Shown here: piece by piece, positions 1 to 13,969 of the stretch
Layout of the letters: each line of letters opens with the position of its first letter
Position numbering within the stretch: the first letter of the stretch is position 1
The notes under the pieces: model-generated
Told to the model about the DNA's origin: nothing
What the model saw: only the letters and a program-made list of their open reading frames with translations
The model's database searches: none
NCBI RefSeq assembly: GCF_000738005.1
Contig: NZ_JHAL01000002.1
Span: forward strand, 1,424,634 to 1,488,633
Direction of reading: 5' to 3'
Length of the DNA stretch: 64,000 nucleotides
Source of the DNA: Bifidobacterium crudilactis
Lineage (GTDB): Bacteria > Actinomycetota > Actinomycetes > Actinomycetales > Bifidobacteriaceae
Position numbers and translations under genes: made by a program

Positions 1-4016
<4,016 letters not shown>

Positions 4017-4115
4017 TCTATGTCCTGTCTTTCGCTTGTTACTGCTTGTACGTTCTTGAGGGGCCGTGCGGGCGGGCGTTCATTCCTGCGCCCGCACAGC
4101 CGTAATGACCTGCGT

Positions 4116-7100
4116 TCAGCGGTATTCCGGTTCGGAATCGTTCGACGACATTGCGGCTCCCGCATCAGGCCTTGCACCGATGTTGAAACCGAGATCATTC
4201 GACGCGGAGGCCGGATCGTCATCCTCGTCCTTCATATCGATGGCCACGCCTTCGGCGTTCAGCACCTCGACGTTCAGGGACAGCGACTGCATTTCCTTGA
4301 GCAGCACCTTGAAGGATTCGGGGATGCCTGCAGGAGGCAGGTTGTCGCCCTTCACGATGGCTCCGTAGACGCGCACACGACCGTCGACGTCATCGGACTT
4401 CGTGGTCATCATCTCGTGCAGCGTGTAGGCGGCACCGTAAGCCTCGAGGGCCCAGACCTCCATCTCGCCGAAGCGCTGTCCGCCGAACTGCGCCTTGCCA
4501 CCGAGGGGCTGCTGGGTGATCATCGAGTACGGACCGGTGGAGCGTGCGTGGATCTTGTCGTCCACGAGGTGGTGGAGCTTGAGCATGTACATGTAGCCCA
4601 CGGAAATCGGCTTGGTGAACGGTTCACCGGTGCGACCGTCATACAGCACGGCCTTGCCGTGGTCTCCCACGAGATGCTCGCCGTCACGGTTCGGCAGCGT
4701 GGTCTTGAGCAGACCATGCAGAGCATCCTGACGGACACCGTCGAATACCGGCGAAGCGACCGGGGTATCGGGGTCGGCCTTCTCCGCGCCAGCAGGAATG
4801 TGCTTCTTCCATTCGGCTTCGAGATCGGGATCGATGTTGATGTCCCAGCCTGCGTGGGCGATCCACCCGAGATGCAGCTCGAGCACCTGTCCGAGGTTCA
4901 TTCGGCTAGGCACGCCCAAGGGGTTGAGCATGATGTCGATCGGGGTGCCGTCCGGAAGGAACGGCATGTCCTCTTCGGGCAGGATGCGCGAGATAACACC
5001 CTTGTTGCCGTGACGACCCGAGAGCTTGTCGCCCTGCGTGATCTTGCGATGCTGGGCGATGTAGACGCGAATCATCTGGTTCACGCCGTTGGGCAGCTCG
5101 TCGCCGTCCTCCTCGGCATCCTCGCGTGAAATCTCCTTGACAGCGATGACCGTACCGGTCTCGCCGTGAGGAACCCGCAGGGAGGTGTCGCGGACCTCGC
5201 GGCTCTTCTCGCCGAAGATGGCACGAAGCAGACGCTCCTCGGGGGTCAGCTCGGTCTCGCCCTTAGGCGTGACCTTGCCGACGAGGATGTCTCCGGCCTC
5301 GACCTCGGCACCGATGCGGATAACGCCGCGCTCGTCAAGGTTGGCCACCGCGTCCTCACCGACATTCGGCAGGTCGCGGGTGATCTCCTCGGAACCGAGC
5401 TTGGTCTCGCGGGCATCGATTTCGTATTCCTCGATGTGGATGGAGCTCAGGGTGTCGTCCTGGACCAGACGCTGGGAGATGATCACCGCGTCCTCGTAGT
5501 TGTAGCCGTTCCAAGGCATGAAGGCAACCAGAAGGTTCTTGCCGAGCGCCATCTCGCCGTTCTGGGTGGCGGGGCCGTCGGCCAGCACGGAACCGGCCTC
5601 GACACGTTCGCCGTCCTTGATGGTGGGCACCTGGTTGTAGCAGGTGGTCTGATTCGAACGCTGGAACTTGGAGAGCTTGTAGCTGGACTGGGTGCCATCG
5701 TCGTTGAGCACGCGAATGATGTCGCCGGACACGTAGGTGACCACACCTGGCTTGTCGGCAAGAATCACATCGCCTGAATCGACGGCCGCACGCCATTCCG
5801 AACCGGTGCCCACAAGCGGACGCTCGGACTTGATCAGCGGGACGGCCTGACGCTGCATGTTGGTACCCATCAGCGCTCGGTGGCCCTCGTCGTGCTCAAG
5901 GAAGGGAATGAGCGAAGCGCCAAGCGACACCATCTGACGTGGAGAGACGTCCATGTAGTCGACCTGGTCGACCGGCACATCCTCCGCCTCGCCCTCGCTG
6001 TCTCGCACAAGAGCCGTGGACTCGACCAGATGACCCTTGTCGTCGATGATCTGGTTGGCCTGGGCGATCACGTGATCGGCTTCCTGATCAGCGGTCATAT
6101 AGGTGATCTCGTCGGTCAGCTGACCGTTGTCGACCTTGCGGTACGGCGTTTCGATGAAGCCGAAGGGGTTGATGCGACCGAAAGTCGCCAACGATCCGAT
6201 AAGACCGATGTTCGGACCTTCAGGGGACTCGATCGGGCACATACGTCCGAAGTGGGAGGGGTGCACGTCTCGCACTTCCATCGACGCACGGTCACGGGAA
6301 AGACCGCCGGGGCCCAGTGCGGACAGACGACGCTTGTTGGTCACACCGGCGAGCGGGTTGTTCTGGTCCATGAACTGCGAAAGCTGGGAGGTTCCGAAGA
6401 ACTCCTTGATCGTCGCGTTGACAGGACGGATGTTGATCAGGGACTGAGGCGTGATGGCCTCGGCGTCCTGCGTCGTCATACGCTCGCGAACCACACGCTC
6501 CATGCGGGAAAGACCGGTACGCAGCTGATTCTGAATCAGCTCGCCCACCTGACGGATACGACGGTTGCCGAAGTGGTCGATATCGTCCACATCGACGCGC
6601 AGGTCCACGGCCTCGCCATTGCGCGAACCCGGGAAGGTCTTATCGCCTGCATGCAGGGTCACCAGATACTTGATGGTGGCGATGATGTCGTCACGATTCA
6701 GGCTGCGGTCGTCGAAGTCCGCTTCGAGACCAAGCTTGCGGTTGATCTTGTAGCGGCCCACGCGTGCGAGGTCGTAGCGCTTCGTGTTGAAGTAGAAGGA
6801 GTCGAGCAGGTTTCGCCCGGCTTCCGGGGTCGCCGTGTCCGAAGGGCGGATCTTGCGGTACAGATCGGTCAGTGCGGCATCCTGGTTGTCGATGGATTCC
6901 TTCTCCAGAGCGTCAAGCACCAGCGGATATCCCTGGAAGGACTCCTTGATCTCCGACTTGGTCATACCGATGGCCTCGAGGAAGACGATGGCCGACTGCT
7001 TGCGCTTGCGGTCGACGCGCACGCCGAGGACGTCACGCTTGTCGATTTCGAACTCGAGCCATGCGCCGCGGCTTGGAATGATCTTCGCGCCGAATACTTC

Positions 7101-7682
7101 CTTGTCGGTCGTGCGGTCGCGGTTGCGGTCGAAGTACACACCCGGGGAACGCACCAGCTGCGAGACGATGACGCGCTCGGTGCCTCCGATGATGAAGGTG
7201 CCGTGAGGCGTCTGCAGCGGGAAGTCGCCCATGAAGACGGTCTGAGACTTGATCTCGCCGGTGTCGCCGTTCTCGAATTCGGCGTTCACGTACAGCGGTG
7301 CCGAGTATGTGTAGTCCTTCTCCTTGCACTCAAGCACGGTGTGGCGCGGCTCTTCGAAGTACGGGTCGGAGAAGGCCAGACTCATGGTCTGGGCGAAGTT
7401 CTCGATCGGTGAGATCTCCTGGAATACCTCGTCGAGGCCTGAGGTGTGGGCTACGGTGTTCGTGCCGGCCTGCTTGTCTTCTTCGACGCGCTGCTTCCAG
7501 CGCTCGTTGCCGATCAGCCAGTCGAAGCTGTCGGTCTGGACGCCCAACAGATATGGGACGTCGATGGGTTCTTTGATGGAACCGAAGTTCACGCGGTTAG
7601 GTGCCTTGTGAAGCCTGATGTCTTCTTCATCAGCGCGTGCGTATGTTTGTGTGGTATTTCTTGCAGCTTTGTTGGCAGCCAA
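4116..7682 (-). CDS. rpoB: DNA-directed RNA polymerase subunit beta
   Basis: Beta subunit of RNA polymerase, 1188 residues, complete. The start codon is TTG, with an AAGGA Shine-Dalgarno about 9 nt upstream (7692-7696). The rifampicin pocket is recognisable ([16 protein letters not shown] then [12 protein letters not shown]). The residue aligned with E. coli His526 is Asn449 here (codon at 6336-6338). The flap and C-terminal clamp sequences ([29 protein letters not shown]) are standard. It is co-directional with rpoC. A promoter candidate lies about 140 bp upstream. Confidence 0.98.
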   Translation of the reverse strand: MAANKAARNTTQTYARADEEDIRLHKAPNRVNFGSIKEPIDVPYLLGVQTDSFDWLIGNERWKQRVEEDKQAGTNTVAHTSGLDEVFQEISPIENFAQTMSLAFSDPYFEEPRHTVLECKEKDYTYSAPLYVNAEFENGDTGEIKSQTVFMGDFPLQTPHGTFIIGGTERVIVSQLVRSPGVYFDRNRDRTTDKEVFGAKIIPSRGAWLEFEIDKRDVLGVRVDRKRKQSAIVFLEAIGMTKSEIKESFQGYPLVLDALEKESIDNQDAALTDLYRKIRPSDTATPEAGRNLLDSFYFNTKRYDLARVGRYKINRKLGLEADFDDRSLNRDDIIATIKYLVTLHAGDKTFPGSRNGEAVDLRVDVDDIDHFGNRRIRQVGELIQNQLRTGLSRMERVVRERMTTQDAEAITPQSLINIRPVNATIKEFFGTSQLSQFMDQNNPLAGVTNKRRLSALGPGGLSRDRASMEVRDVHPSHFGRMCPIESPEGPNIGLIGSLATFGRINPFGFIETPYRKVDNGQLTDEITYMTADQEADHVIAQANQIIDDKGHLVESTALVRDSEGEAEDVPVDQVDYMDVSPRQMVSLGASLIPFLEHDEGHRALMGTNMQRQAVPLIKSERPLVGTGSEWRAAVDSGDVILADKPGVVTYVSGDIIRVLNDDGTQSSYKLSKFQRSNQTTCYNQVPTIKDGERVEAGSVLADGPATQNGEMALGKNLLVAFMPWNGYNYEDAVIISQRLVQDDTLSSIHIEEYEIDARETKLGSEEITRDLPNVGEDAVANLDERGVIRIGAEVEAGDILVGKVTPKGETELTPEERLLRAIFGEKSREVRDTSLRVPHGETGTVIAVKEISREDAEEDGDELPNGVNQMIRVYIAQHRKITQGDKLSGRHGNKGVISRILPEEDMPFLPDGTPIDIMLNPLGVPSRMNLGQVLELHLGWIAHAGWDINIDPDLEAEWKKHIPAGAEKADPDTPVASPVFDGVRQDALHGLLKTTLPNRDGEHLVGDHGKAVLYDGRTGEPFTKPISVGYMYMLKLHHLVDDKIHARSTGPYSMITQQPLGGKAQFGGQRFGEMEVWALEAYGAAYTLHEMMTTKSDDVDGRVRVYGAIVKGDNLPPAGIPESFKVLLKEMQSLSLNVEVLNAEGVAIDMKDEDDDPASASNDLGFNIGARPDAGAAMSSNDSEPEYR

Positions 7683-7822
7683 AGTAGACTTTCCTTATCG
7701 CTCGCTATGTTCGATGGATCGTTGCTTGCCTGGAAAACGCCTCATGGCCACCATATGCCGATTCGCGGGCATTTCCCCAATGATGCATGCCCGCTATATG
7801 ACACACTTCACGCAGAGTCACA

Positions 7823-7851
7823 AGAATAGCACACCATACCACACCTCACAA
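7823..7851 (-). promoter_or_regulatory. Candidate rpoBC promoter
   Basis: On the minus strand, TTGTGA (7846-7851) and TATTCT (7823-7828) are separated by exactly 17 bp, a good sigma70-type arrangement. The predicted transcript would have a leader of about 130 nt before the TTG start of rpoB. This is a motif match only. Confidence 0.45.
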
Positions 7852-7891
7852 GTGCGAAGTGTCGCATCTAGCTATTCATGGAACCCCACGG

Positions 7892-7962
7892 GATAACTGC
7901 ACTAAAAGGACAGCTTTTTGCCCAGAAAACTCCGAAAAAGCTGTCCTTTTAGTGCAGTTATC
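7892..7962. repeat. Hairpin family copy 1 (possible bidirectional terminator)
   Basis: A perfect 28-bp inverted repeat (7892-7919 with 7935-7962) and a 15-nt loop. The arm begins GATAACTGC and contains ACTAAAAGGACAGC. It lies 32 bp after the stop of the 7995-8606 gene and upstream of rpoB. Five related copies occur in the window, always just beyond a stop codon. The arm also carries a short A/T run next to the loop. Terminator activity is inferred from position and shape. Confidence 0.85.
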
Positions 7963-7994
7963 TATGTTGAGGCGCGGAAGCAGCGGAGCAGCGG

Positions 7995-8606
7995 CTATTG
8001 CACCACCACGGAAACGGGATCGGACTGGACTTTGTCGTCGCCCTTCAAGGACAGCTTCGCCACATAGGTGCCGCGCTCCACATTGGGCAAGGCAGAATCC
8101 TGCTGGCACTGCTCACCGGTCGAGTTGGCATTCCAGGTCAACGTCTGGATGTCCTTGTCGTTGCCGGTCATCAGCAGCATGCGGCTGTTCGCCGGGCAGG
8201 AATCCGAGTGCCAGACTGTTTCGTTGCCGGATGTGATGGTCAGCACACGAGAAGCGTCCGAACCGTCGATCAGGCAGCTCACCGAACCGTGGTGCTTGAT
8301 GGTCGCCGTGAACTTGACCGAACCGCCGAGCGACAACGTAGGCGAGCTTGCGCTGAGATCGAGATCGAGATCATTGGCGGTGCAGTTCTTCACGCCCGAA
8401 ACCTCTTTCGGACTGGGAGCCGCCTGCCGTGATATGGCATTGATGTCGTCCTTGTTGATTGCGTAGTTCACCGCGCCGACACCCTTGACCAGAAGCCACA
8501 CGATTCCCCAGCACAACACCACGGCCACAACCGCGAGCACAGCTGCGACAATCCTGCGACGTCGGTAGATGCGACGCTGTTTTGCACTGATCCTTCGCTT
8601 GGCCAT
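7995..8606 (-). CDS. Membrane-anchored extracellular protein of unknown function
   Basis: A 203-residue protein not recognised as a named family. It begins with a strongly basic cytoplasmic stretch (KRRISAKQRRIYRRRR), then one hydrophobic segment at about residues 18-40, and an extracellular domain of about 150 residues. That domain contains four cysteines (NC, SC, SC, QC), is rich in beta-type sequence and ends SDPVSVVVQ, suggesting an Ig-like or CARDB-like sandwich. It is followed by hairpin copy 1 and lies 50 bp downstream of mutY on the same strand, so the two may be co-transcribed. Confidence 0.75.
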   Translation of the reverse strand: MAKRRISAKQRRIYRRRRIVAAVLAVVAVVLCWGIVWLLVKGVGAVNYAINKDDINAISRQAAPSPKEVSGVKNCTANDLDLDLSASSPTLSLGGSVKFTATIKHHGSVSCLIDGSDASRVLTITSGNETVWHSDSCPANSRMLLMTGNDKDIQTLTWNANSTGEQCQQDSALPNVERGTYVAKLSLKGDDKVQSDPVSVVVQ

Positions 8607-8656
8607 AGTCCCGAGTCTACGACGAGAGCCGTGACAGACCCCTCTTCAACGCCCCA

Positions 8657-9595
8657 TCAGGGGAAGGAAATCGAGGAATCATGATGAATAACTATCAGCC
8701 CGTCATCATCCAAAGAAGCCAGGCAAGCATCCAACTGCCCGGTAACGGACCACAACGCGTCGAGTTCGTCCCTGCTCACCCGGGCATCTGCAGGACGACT
8801 GCGCAAGGCGTCGAGAATAATCCCTCTGACCTGTCGGTCCGTTCCCTTGAAGCGCTGACGCGGCCTTGTCGGACGATCACCCAGACCGGGCTTACCGGCC
8901 GCATTGAAAGCGCACAGTCCAGCCAACGGGCAGCTCTCGCACAGCGGCTTTCGAGCCGTACAGACCAGGGCGCCCAACTCCATCACGGATTGGTTCCACA
9001 GCACGGACTCACGCGCGTCATCGGGCAGCACCGTGTTGGCCAGACTGCGCTCCTCCACCGTTGACGCTCCGCCCTGGGACTCCACCCCGAGAAACACCCG
9101 TGACAGTACGCGACGGATATTGGTGTCCACCACCGCAATCCGTTCGCCGAAGGCGAAGCTCATCACCGCGCTCGCCGTGTAATCCCCCACTCCGGGCAAC
9201 CCGGTGAGGCGCTCGTACGTGGACGGCAACGCATCGTCATAGTCTTCGCCGACCACGCGGGCGCATGATTGCAGCCTGAGAGCGCGCCGCGGGTACCCCA
9301 GTTTTCCCCACGCCGTAATGACCTCGGCCGGGCTGGCTTCCGCCAACGCGCGGGCATCCGGCCACACCGCCATCCACGCCTGCCAATAGGGCACGACTCG
9401 GCTCATCTGGGTCTGCTGGCTCATGACCTCGGAAACCAGAACACCCCAAGGCGTGGTTCTGCCGAAACGCCACGGCAGATCTCGTGCATTCGCATCCCAC
9501 CAGGGGAAAAGGTCCTGCCGAACCAGCACGGCATCCGTCGCGGAACCGCCCGCCTCTTCACCACGTGTCTGTCGGTCGTCATACCTACCGGTCAT
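8657..9595 (-). CDS. mutY: A/G-specific adenine DNA glycosylase
   Basis: Base-excision repair glycosylase that removes adenine opposite 8-oxoguanine. The HhH-GPD core is visible: EVMSQQTQ, the helix-hairpin-helix LPGVGDYTASAV, and the catalytic Asp in VVDTNIRRV. A [4Fe-4S] cluster motif C-x6-C-x2-C-x5-C follows (CTARKPLCESCPLAGLC). At about 312 residues it is typical of short actinobacterial MutY and seems to have only a short C-terminal region. The ATG at 9595 is chosen because an upstream extension would run into divergent trmL; no clear Shine-Dalgarno sequence is seen, so the start is uncertain. Confidence 0.93.
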   Translation of the reverse strand: MTGRYDDRQTRGEEAGGSATDAVLVRQDLFPWWDANARDLPWRFGRTTPWGVLVSEVMSQQTQMSRVVPYWQAWMAVWPDARALAEASPAEVITAWGKLGYPRRALRLQSCARVVGEDYDDALPSTYERLTGLPGVGDYTASAVMSFAFGERIAVVDTNIRRVLSRVFLGVESQGGASTVEERSLANTVLPDDARESVLWNQSVMELGALVCTARKPLCESCPLAGLCAFNAAGKPGLGDRPTRPRQRFKGTDRQVRGIILDALRSRPADARVSRDELDALWSVTGQLDACLASLDDDGLIVIHHDSSISFP

Positions 9596-9715
9596 ATGCC
9601 CATCACGATTGACCAGCCTAGCCGATTCCCACAGCTTCACCGCTTCCAGGACGCTTCGAGCGATATATGAAAGTCGACGGACGCCAGAACATCGTGTGCT
9701 GTCGTTCTTCGCTTC

Positions 9716-9721
9716 TATTCT
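9716..9721 (+). promoter_or_regulatory. -10 hexamer abutting the trmL start
   Basis: TATTCT lies 7 nt before the GTG start of trmL, and no Shine-Dalgarno sequence is present. This fits a leaderless mRNA. No convincing -35 is visible. Confidence 0.35.
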
Positions 9722-9728
9722 TGCCCCT

Positions 9729-10433
9729 GTGAGCAATCAGGAACAGACAGCATCCAGCAGCGCAGAGCGGAACGACACCTCGGCGGCACCACGTACCGGC
9801 AACGAATCCCCAGCCGAGGGCGCGGTGGAAAGCATGTACGAGTACGGTTACCGCAAATCCACAGTCCGTACCGACGAACTCGTCACCGATGCCCATGGCA
9901 ATCCGATCAGCGTTGTGGATGCGATGCTCAAGGCCGAGGACGCCGCGAAATCCACGACAATCACCCCTCACCTGTGCTATTACTCGCCTCGCATTCCGGG
10001 CAATACGGGTTCTGCCATCCGCCTGTGCGCCGTGACCGGAACGATTCTGCACTTGGTGGAACCCCTGGGCTTCAATCTGCACGACACCAAACTCCGTCGC
10101 GCCGGTCTGGACTATCACGATATGGCACATGTGGTGCTGCACCCGAACTTCCAGAGCCTGGTCGACTCCATGCCGGGATCACGCATCATCGCCTTCACCG
10201 CGAACGCCACGAAACTCTATACCGAAGTGCAATACCGCCCCACGGATATTCTGCTGTTCGGCCCCGAACCGGGCGATATTCCCGATCCGATGGATATTAT
10301 GGGCGGCCCTCATGTGGCGGAGCAGGTGCGGCTGCCGATGCGTCCCTCCCTGCGAAGCCTGAACCTGACCAATTGCGCGTCAATCGCCATATACGAAGCC
10401 TGGCGTCAGCTCGATTTCAGCGGCGGCAACTAA
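9729..10433 (+). CDS. trmL: tRNA (cytidine/uridine-2'-O-)-methyltransferase, SPOUT/TrmL family
   Basis: SPOUT methyltransferase expected to 2'-O-methylate wobble base 34 of certain tRNAs. The TrmL core matches: PRIPGNTGSAIRLCAVTG, HLVEPLGF, LRRAGLDYHD, and the C-terminal knot segment LRSLNLTNCASIAIYEAWRQ. About 75 N-terminal residues precede the core; they are low complexity and begin at the GTG at 9729 (SNQEQTASSS). The gene is divergent from mutY. The start codon sits 7 nt after a TATTCT hexamer, so the mRNA may be leaderless. Confidence 0.9.
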   Translation: MSNQEQTASSSAERNDTSAAPRTGNESPAEGAVESMYEYGYRKSTVRTDELVTDAHGNPISVVDAMLKAEDAAKSTTITPHLCYYSPRIPGNTGSAIRLCAVTGTILHLVEPLGFNLHDTKLRRAGLDYHDMAHVVLHPNFQSLVDSMPGSRIIAFTANATKLYTEVQYRPTDILLFGPEPGDIPDPMDIMGGPHVAEQVRLPMRPSLRSLNLTNCASIAIYEAWRQLDFSGGN

Positions 10434-10507
10434 GCCCGCGAGCCGGGTGGCAGCATGCACGGCGCGGGCACCCGGACAAGGCGTGCGCAAGCGGAATGAG
10501 CTGGTGT

Positions 10508-11116
10508 CTAGCGCGCTGCGCGGCGCCCCCGCACCAGATTGTCCAGGAAATATCGGTGCGTTGACAGGTCGTCGTTCAATTCAGGGTGGAAGGACGTGAC
10601 CAGCATGGCGTCCTGGCGTGCGGCCACGATATGTCCGTCCACACGTGCCAGAACCTCGACGCCATCCCCCACGCTGTCGATATACGGTGCTCGGATGAAG
10701 GTCATCGGTATCTCCCCGACATCCGCCATCGCTCCCCTGGTCGCGAACGAACCTAGCTGACGTCCATATGCGTTGCGCTTCGCGACGATGTCCATGACCG
10801 CAAGATGACTTTCGCCATCCTCCACCTGCTTTGCCAGCAGCAGCAGGCCCGCACATGTCCCGAACACGGGCAGGCCGCCCACAAGCCGCTCCCGCAAAGC
10901 CTCCAGCATCCCCAGGTCGCGCAGCAGCTTGCCCTGCACGGTTGATTCTCCACCGGGAAGCACCAAACCGTCCATATCCTCATCAAGATCGCTGAGCTGA
11001 CGTATCTGCACGGTCGAAGCCCCGAGCTGCGACAGCATACGCTGGTGTTCGGCGAACGCCCCTTGCAGGGCGAGCACACCGATACGAGGTGCGAATGCCT
11101 GCGTTTCTGCGCTCAC
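10508..11116 (-). CDS. pdxT: Pyridoxal 5'-phosphate synthase glutaminase subunit
   Basis: Class I glutamine amidotransferase that feeds ammonia to PdxS in deoxyxylulose-independent PLP synthesis. It has 202 residues. Visible motifs are the oxyanion region LPGGEST, the nucleophile motif GTCAGLL, and the C-terminal TSFHPEL containing the catalytic His and Glu. The GTG start overlaps the pdxS stop codon (GTGA), which implies translational coupling and matches the 1:1 complex of the two proteins. Confidence 0.96.
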   Translation of the reverse strand: MSAETQAFAPRIGVLALQGAFAEHQRMLSQLGASTVQIRQLSDLDEDMDGLVLPGGESTVQGKLLRDLGMLEALRERLVGGLPVFGTCAGLLLLAKQVEDGESHLAVMDIVAKRNAYGRQLGSFATRGAMADVGEIPMTFIRAPYIDSVGDGVEVLARVDGHIVAARQDAMLVTSFHPELNDDLSTHRYFLDNLVRGRRAAR

Positions 11117-11988
11117 TTGCCACGCTCCGCCATCAGCACCGCGATTTCGTTCTCGTTGATGCCGACCATCGCCTCGCCCAGTCCTTCGGAGACCCTTGCC
11201 ACCAGATCCCAGTCCTGGTAGTTGGTCGTCGCCTGCACGATTGCAGAGGCCCTTTGCGCAGGATCGCCCGATTTGAAGATTCCCGAACCGACGAATACGC
11301 CTTCCGCACCCAGCTGCATCATCAGCGAGGCATCGGCTGGCGTGGCCACACCACCTGCAGCGAAATTGACCACCGGCAAACGGCCGTGGTCATGCACCGA
11401 ACGCAGCAGTTCGACCGGGACCTCAAGCTGCTTCGCCTTCTCGAAGAGTTCGTCGTCGCGCAGTCCGGCGACCTCGCGAATCTGCCTGTTCATCTCGCGC
11501 ATATGACGCACGGCCTGCACCACGTCGCCGGTTCCCGGTTCTCCTTTGGTCCGAATCATCGAGGCACCCTCCGCAATCCTGCGAAGCGCCTCTCCGAGAT
11601 TCTTCGCGCCGCAGACGAACGGCACGCTGAATTGGGTTTTGTCGATATGGTAGACGTCATCCGCCGGTGTGAGCACCTCGGACTCGTCGATGTAATCGAT
11701 GTCAAGGGCCTGCAGAACCTGCGCCTCAACGAAATGCCCGATGCGGACCTTCGCCATGACCGGAATCGACACGGCCTTCTGGATGCCGCGAATCATCTTC
11801 GGGTCACTCATGCGCGAGACTCCGCCCGCGGCACGAATATCGGCGGGGATGCGCTCCAACGCCATCACCGCGCAGGCTCCGGCATCCTGGGCTATCTCCG
11901 CCTGCTCCGGTGTGGTGACGTCCATGATGACGCCGCCTTTGAGCATTTGGGCAAGGTTTTTGTTCAGTTCATAGCGATTGTCGGTCAT
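11113..11988 (-). CDS. pdxS: Pyridoxal 5'-phosphate synthase lyase subunit
   Basis: Beta-barrel synthase that makes PLP from ribose 5-phosphate, glyceraldehyde 3-phosphate and ammonia. The family sequence is clear from [20 protein letters not shown] through [14 protein letters not shown] and [13 protein letters not shown]. The ATG at 11988 ([10 protein letters not shown]) matches the usual family N-terminus; a frame extension six codons upstream is unlikely. No Shine-Dalgarno is seen, but TATCCT lies 7 nt before the ATG, so a leaderless transcript is possible. It is the first gene of pdxS-pdxT. Confidence 0.97.
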   Translation of the reverse strand: MTDNRYELNKNLAQMLKGGVIMDVTTPEQAEIAQDAGACAVMALERIPADIRAAGGVSRMSDPKMIRGIQKAVSIPVMAKVRIGHFVEAQVLQALDIDYIDESEVLTPADDVYHIDKTQFSVPFVCGAKNLGEALRRIAEGASMIRTKGEPGTGDVVQAVRHMREMNRQIREVAGLRDDELFEKAKQLEVPVELLRSVHDHGRLPVVNFAAGGVATPADASLMMQLGAEGVFVGSGIFKSGDPAQRASAIVQATTNYQDWDLVARVSEGLGEAMVGINENEIAVLMAERGK

Positions 11989-11995
11989 GATGGCA

Positions 11996-12001
11996 AGGAT
12001 A
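11996..12001 (-). promoter_or_regulatory. -10 hexamer abutting the pdxS start
   Basis: TATCCT on the minus strand ends 7 nt before the pdxS ATG, and there is no Shine-Dalgarno sequence in between. It is a possible leaderless promoter; the -35 is not evident. Confidence 0.3.
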
Positions 12002-12050
12002 CACATCGTCCGTTTTCAGGTACGCAACACGGCCACATTCCACCGCAAAA

Positions 12051-12123
12051 AGATAACTGCAATACAAGGACAGTTTTTCACAGGAATATCCGTGTATGTA
12101 CTGTCCTTGTATTGCAGTTATCT
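12051..12123. repeat. Hairpin family copy 2
   Basis: A 24-bp perfect inverted repeat (12051-12074 with 12100-12123) and a 25-nt loop. The arm GATAACTGCAATACAAGGAC differs from copies 1 and 3 at several stem positions, and each change is matched in the opposite arm. It lies 17 bp after the stop of the UPF0210 gene. Confidence 0.85.
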
Positions 12124-12140
12124 CTCAGTATCGCTGTGTA

Positions 12141-13505
12141 TCAGTTTTTGAAGCTGTGAATCGGGGCCGGGATTCTTCCGCCACGGCTGACGAAGGCCTC
12201 GCAGCTCTTCTGATTGACCGGCATAATCGGAGCACGGCCCAGGAGTCCGCCGAATTCGGCCATATCGCCGACACCTTTGCCGATCACCGGAATCACGCGC
12301 ACTGCCGTGGTCTTCTGATTGATCATCCCGATGGCGGATTCATCGGCGATGATGCCTGAGATGGTGCTGGCGGTGGTGTCGCCCGGAATCGCGATCATGT
12401 CGAGACCGACGCTGCACACACAGGTCATCGCTTCCAATTTCTCGATGGTAAGGCAGCCCGATGCTGCGGCATCGATCATGTTCTTGTCCTCGGATACAGG
12501 GATGAAGGCGCCGGAGAGTCCGCCCACATAGCTGGATGCCATGATGCCGCCCTTCTTGACCTGATCGTTGAGCAGGGCCAGCGCGGCGGTCGTTCCGGGA
12601 GCACCGACCTGTTCCAAGCCCATCTCTTCGAGCACTTCGCCGACCGAATCCCCCACTGCCGGTGTCGGAGCCAGAGACAGGTCGATGATGCCGAAGGGCA
12701 CACCCAGGCGCTTGCTGGCTTCCTGGGCCACCAACTGCCCGACACGGGTGATTTTGAATGCGGTGCGTTTGATGGTCTCGCACAGCACACCGAAATCCTT
12801 GCCTCGAGCAGACTCCAAGGCCGTCCGCACCACACCGGGACCGGATACGCCGACGTTGATCACGGCGTCGCCCTCCGTGACGCCGTGGAAGCCACCTGCC
12901 ATGAAGGGGTTGTCGTCAGGAGCGTTGCAGAAAATCACCAGCTTCGAATTGCCCGAACTGTCGGTATCGGCGGTGGCCTGCGAGACCTCGAGAATCTTGC
13001 GTCCGACCAGAGCCACGGCATCCATATCGATGCCGGTTTTGGTCGAGCCGACGTTCACGCTGGCACACACGCGCTCGGTCTCCGAAAGAGCCTGCGGCAG
13101 CGATTCGATCAGCAGCCGTTCCGTAGGAGTCATGGACTTGCTCACCAGCGCGGAATACCCGCCGATGAAGTTCACGCCGACTTCCTTGGCGACCTTGTCG
13201 AGAGTGTGGGCGATCTGCACATAATCGTCCACGCTGCTGCATGCGCTCGCCGCGACCAGTGAGATGGGGGTTACCGTGATGCGCTTGTTGACGATGGGGA
13301 TGCCGTATTCACGCTCGATGGCCTCACCGGTGGAAACCAGATTCTTCGCATAGCTCGTGATTTTCTGATAGATATTGGTTCGCAACGTCGCCAGATCGTC
13401 GCTGGCGCAATCCAACAGGCTGATGCCCATCGTGATGGTGCGCACGTCGAGCTTCTCCTGCTCGATCATCTGATTGGTCTCGTGGACCTCCATGATATTC
13501 AGCAT
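12141..13505 (-). CDS. UPF0210/DUF711 family protein
   Basis: A 454-residue member of the conserved UPF0210 (PFL-like) family, whose biochemical role I cannot state. It is recognisable from the start [14 protein letters not shown] through [30 protein letters not shown] and the end [13 protein letters not shown]. The ATG at 13505 has an AAGGAAAGG Shine-Dalgarno upstream; an ATG four codons earlier is less likely. It lies 48 bp downstream of the small ACT-domain gene on the same strand. This pair recurs in Gram-positive genomes and suggests the ACT protein regulates or senses a ligand for it. Confidence 0.92.
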   Translation of the reverse strand: MLNIMEVHETNQMIEQEKLDVRTITMGISLLDCASDDLATLRTNIYQKITSYAKNLVSTGEAIEREYGIPIVNKRITVTPISLVAASACSSVDDYVQIAHTLDKVAKEVGVNFIGGYSALVSKSMTPTERLLIESLPQALSETERVCASVNVGSTKTGIDMDAVALVGRKILEVSQATADTDSSGNSKLVIFCNAPDDNPFMAGGFHGVTEGDAVINVGVSGPGVVRTALESARGKDFGVLCETIKRTAFKITRVGQLVAQEASKRLGVPFGIIDLSLAPTPAVGDSVGEVLEEMGLEQVGAPGTTAALALLNDQVKKGGIMASSYVGGLSGAFIPVSEDKNMIDAAASGCLTIEKLEAMTCVCSVGLDMIAIPGDTTASTISGIIADESAIGMINQKTTAVRVIPVIGKGVGDMAEFGGLLGRAPIMPVNQKSCEAFVSRGGRIPAPIHSFKN

Positions 13506-13553
13506 GGCTGTCTTCACCTTTCCTTGTGCTGTGGATGCATATCGGCCGATGAC

Positions 13554-13826
13554 TCAGACACGATGCATTCCGGTGAAGATCTCTTCTCGCTGGCAACGGA
13601 TGCGAACGCCGATCTCTTCTCCGAGACCGTCGAGATCCGCCACGATGTCCCCGAATTCCTTGTCGGAGGAGCTGTAGTCAACGATCATCATCATGTTGAA
13701 GAAACCATCGATGATGGTCTGTGATATATCGAGGACGTTGGTCTTGTGCTCGGACAGATAGGTGCATACGCGCGCGATGATGCCTACCGTGTCTTGTCCG
13801 ACGACGGTGATGATTGCCTTGTTCAT
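13554..13826 (-). CDS. ACT domain protein (UPF0237 type)
   Basis: A single ACT domain of 90 residues (MNKAIITVVGQDTVGIIARV...), the kind of module that binds small molecules such as amino acids. The start at 13826 is set by an AGGAG sequence about 7 nt upstream. It is probably the first gene of a two-gene operon with the UPF0210 protein and may act as its regulatory partner. The ligand is unknown. Confidence 0.9.
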   Translation of the reverse strand: MNKAIITVVGQDTVGIIARVCTYLSEHKTNVLDISQTIIDGFFNMMMIVDYSSSDKEFGDIVADLDGLGEEIGVRIRCQREEIFTGMHRV

Positions 13827-13911
13827 GGGGGTTCTCCTGGATACGCCTTGCTGAGATTTGGGAACTCCCCCAGTATATGTGCGAGGCCGCCAAAGCATCC
13901 GGGCAAAAGAA

Positions 13912-13957
13912 CGGGCCGTCGAATCCGCAACTCACCGTCAACGGATTCGACGGCCCG
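13912..13957. terminator. Terminator-like hairpin after galK
   Basis: A perfect 16-bp GC-rich stem (13912-13927 with 13942-13957) and a 14-nt loop, 12 bp past the galK stop codon. No long T run follows. Confidence 0.7.
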
Positions 13958-13969
13958 GCCTCACATCAT

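Larger units (their letters stand above)
7683..7994. other. Intergenic region upstream of rpoB
   Basis: These 312 bp hold the candidate rpoB promoter and hairpin-family copy 1. I see no ORF with a ribosome binding site in either direction. Confidence 0.6.

Noticed and set aside
5880..7412. Long plus-strand open frame opposite rpoB
   Set aside because: Mirror frame of rpoB; the sequence is explained by the minus-strand gene.
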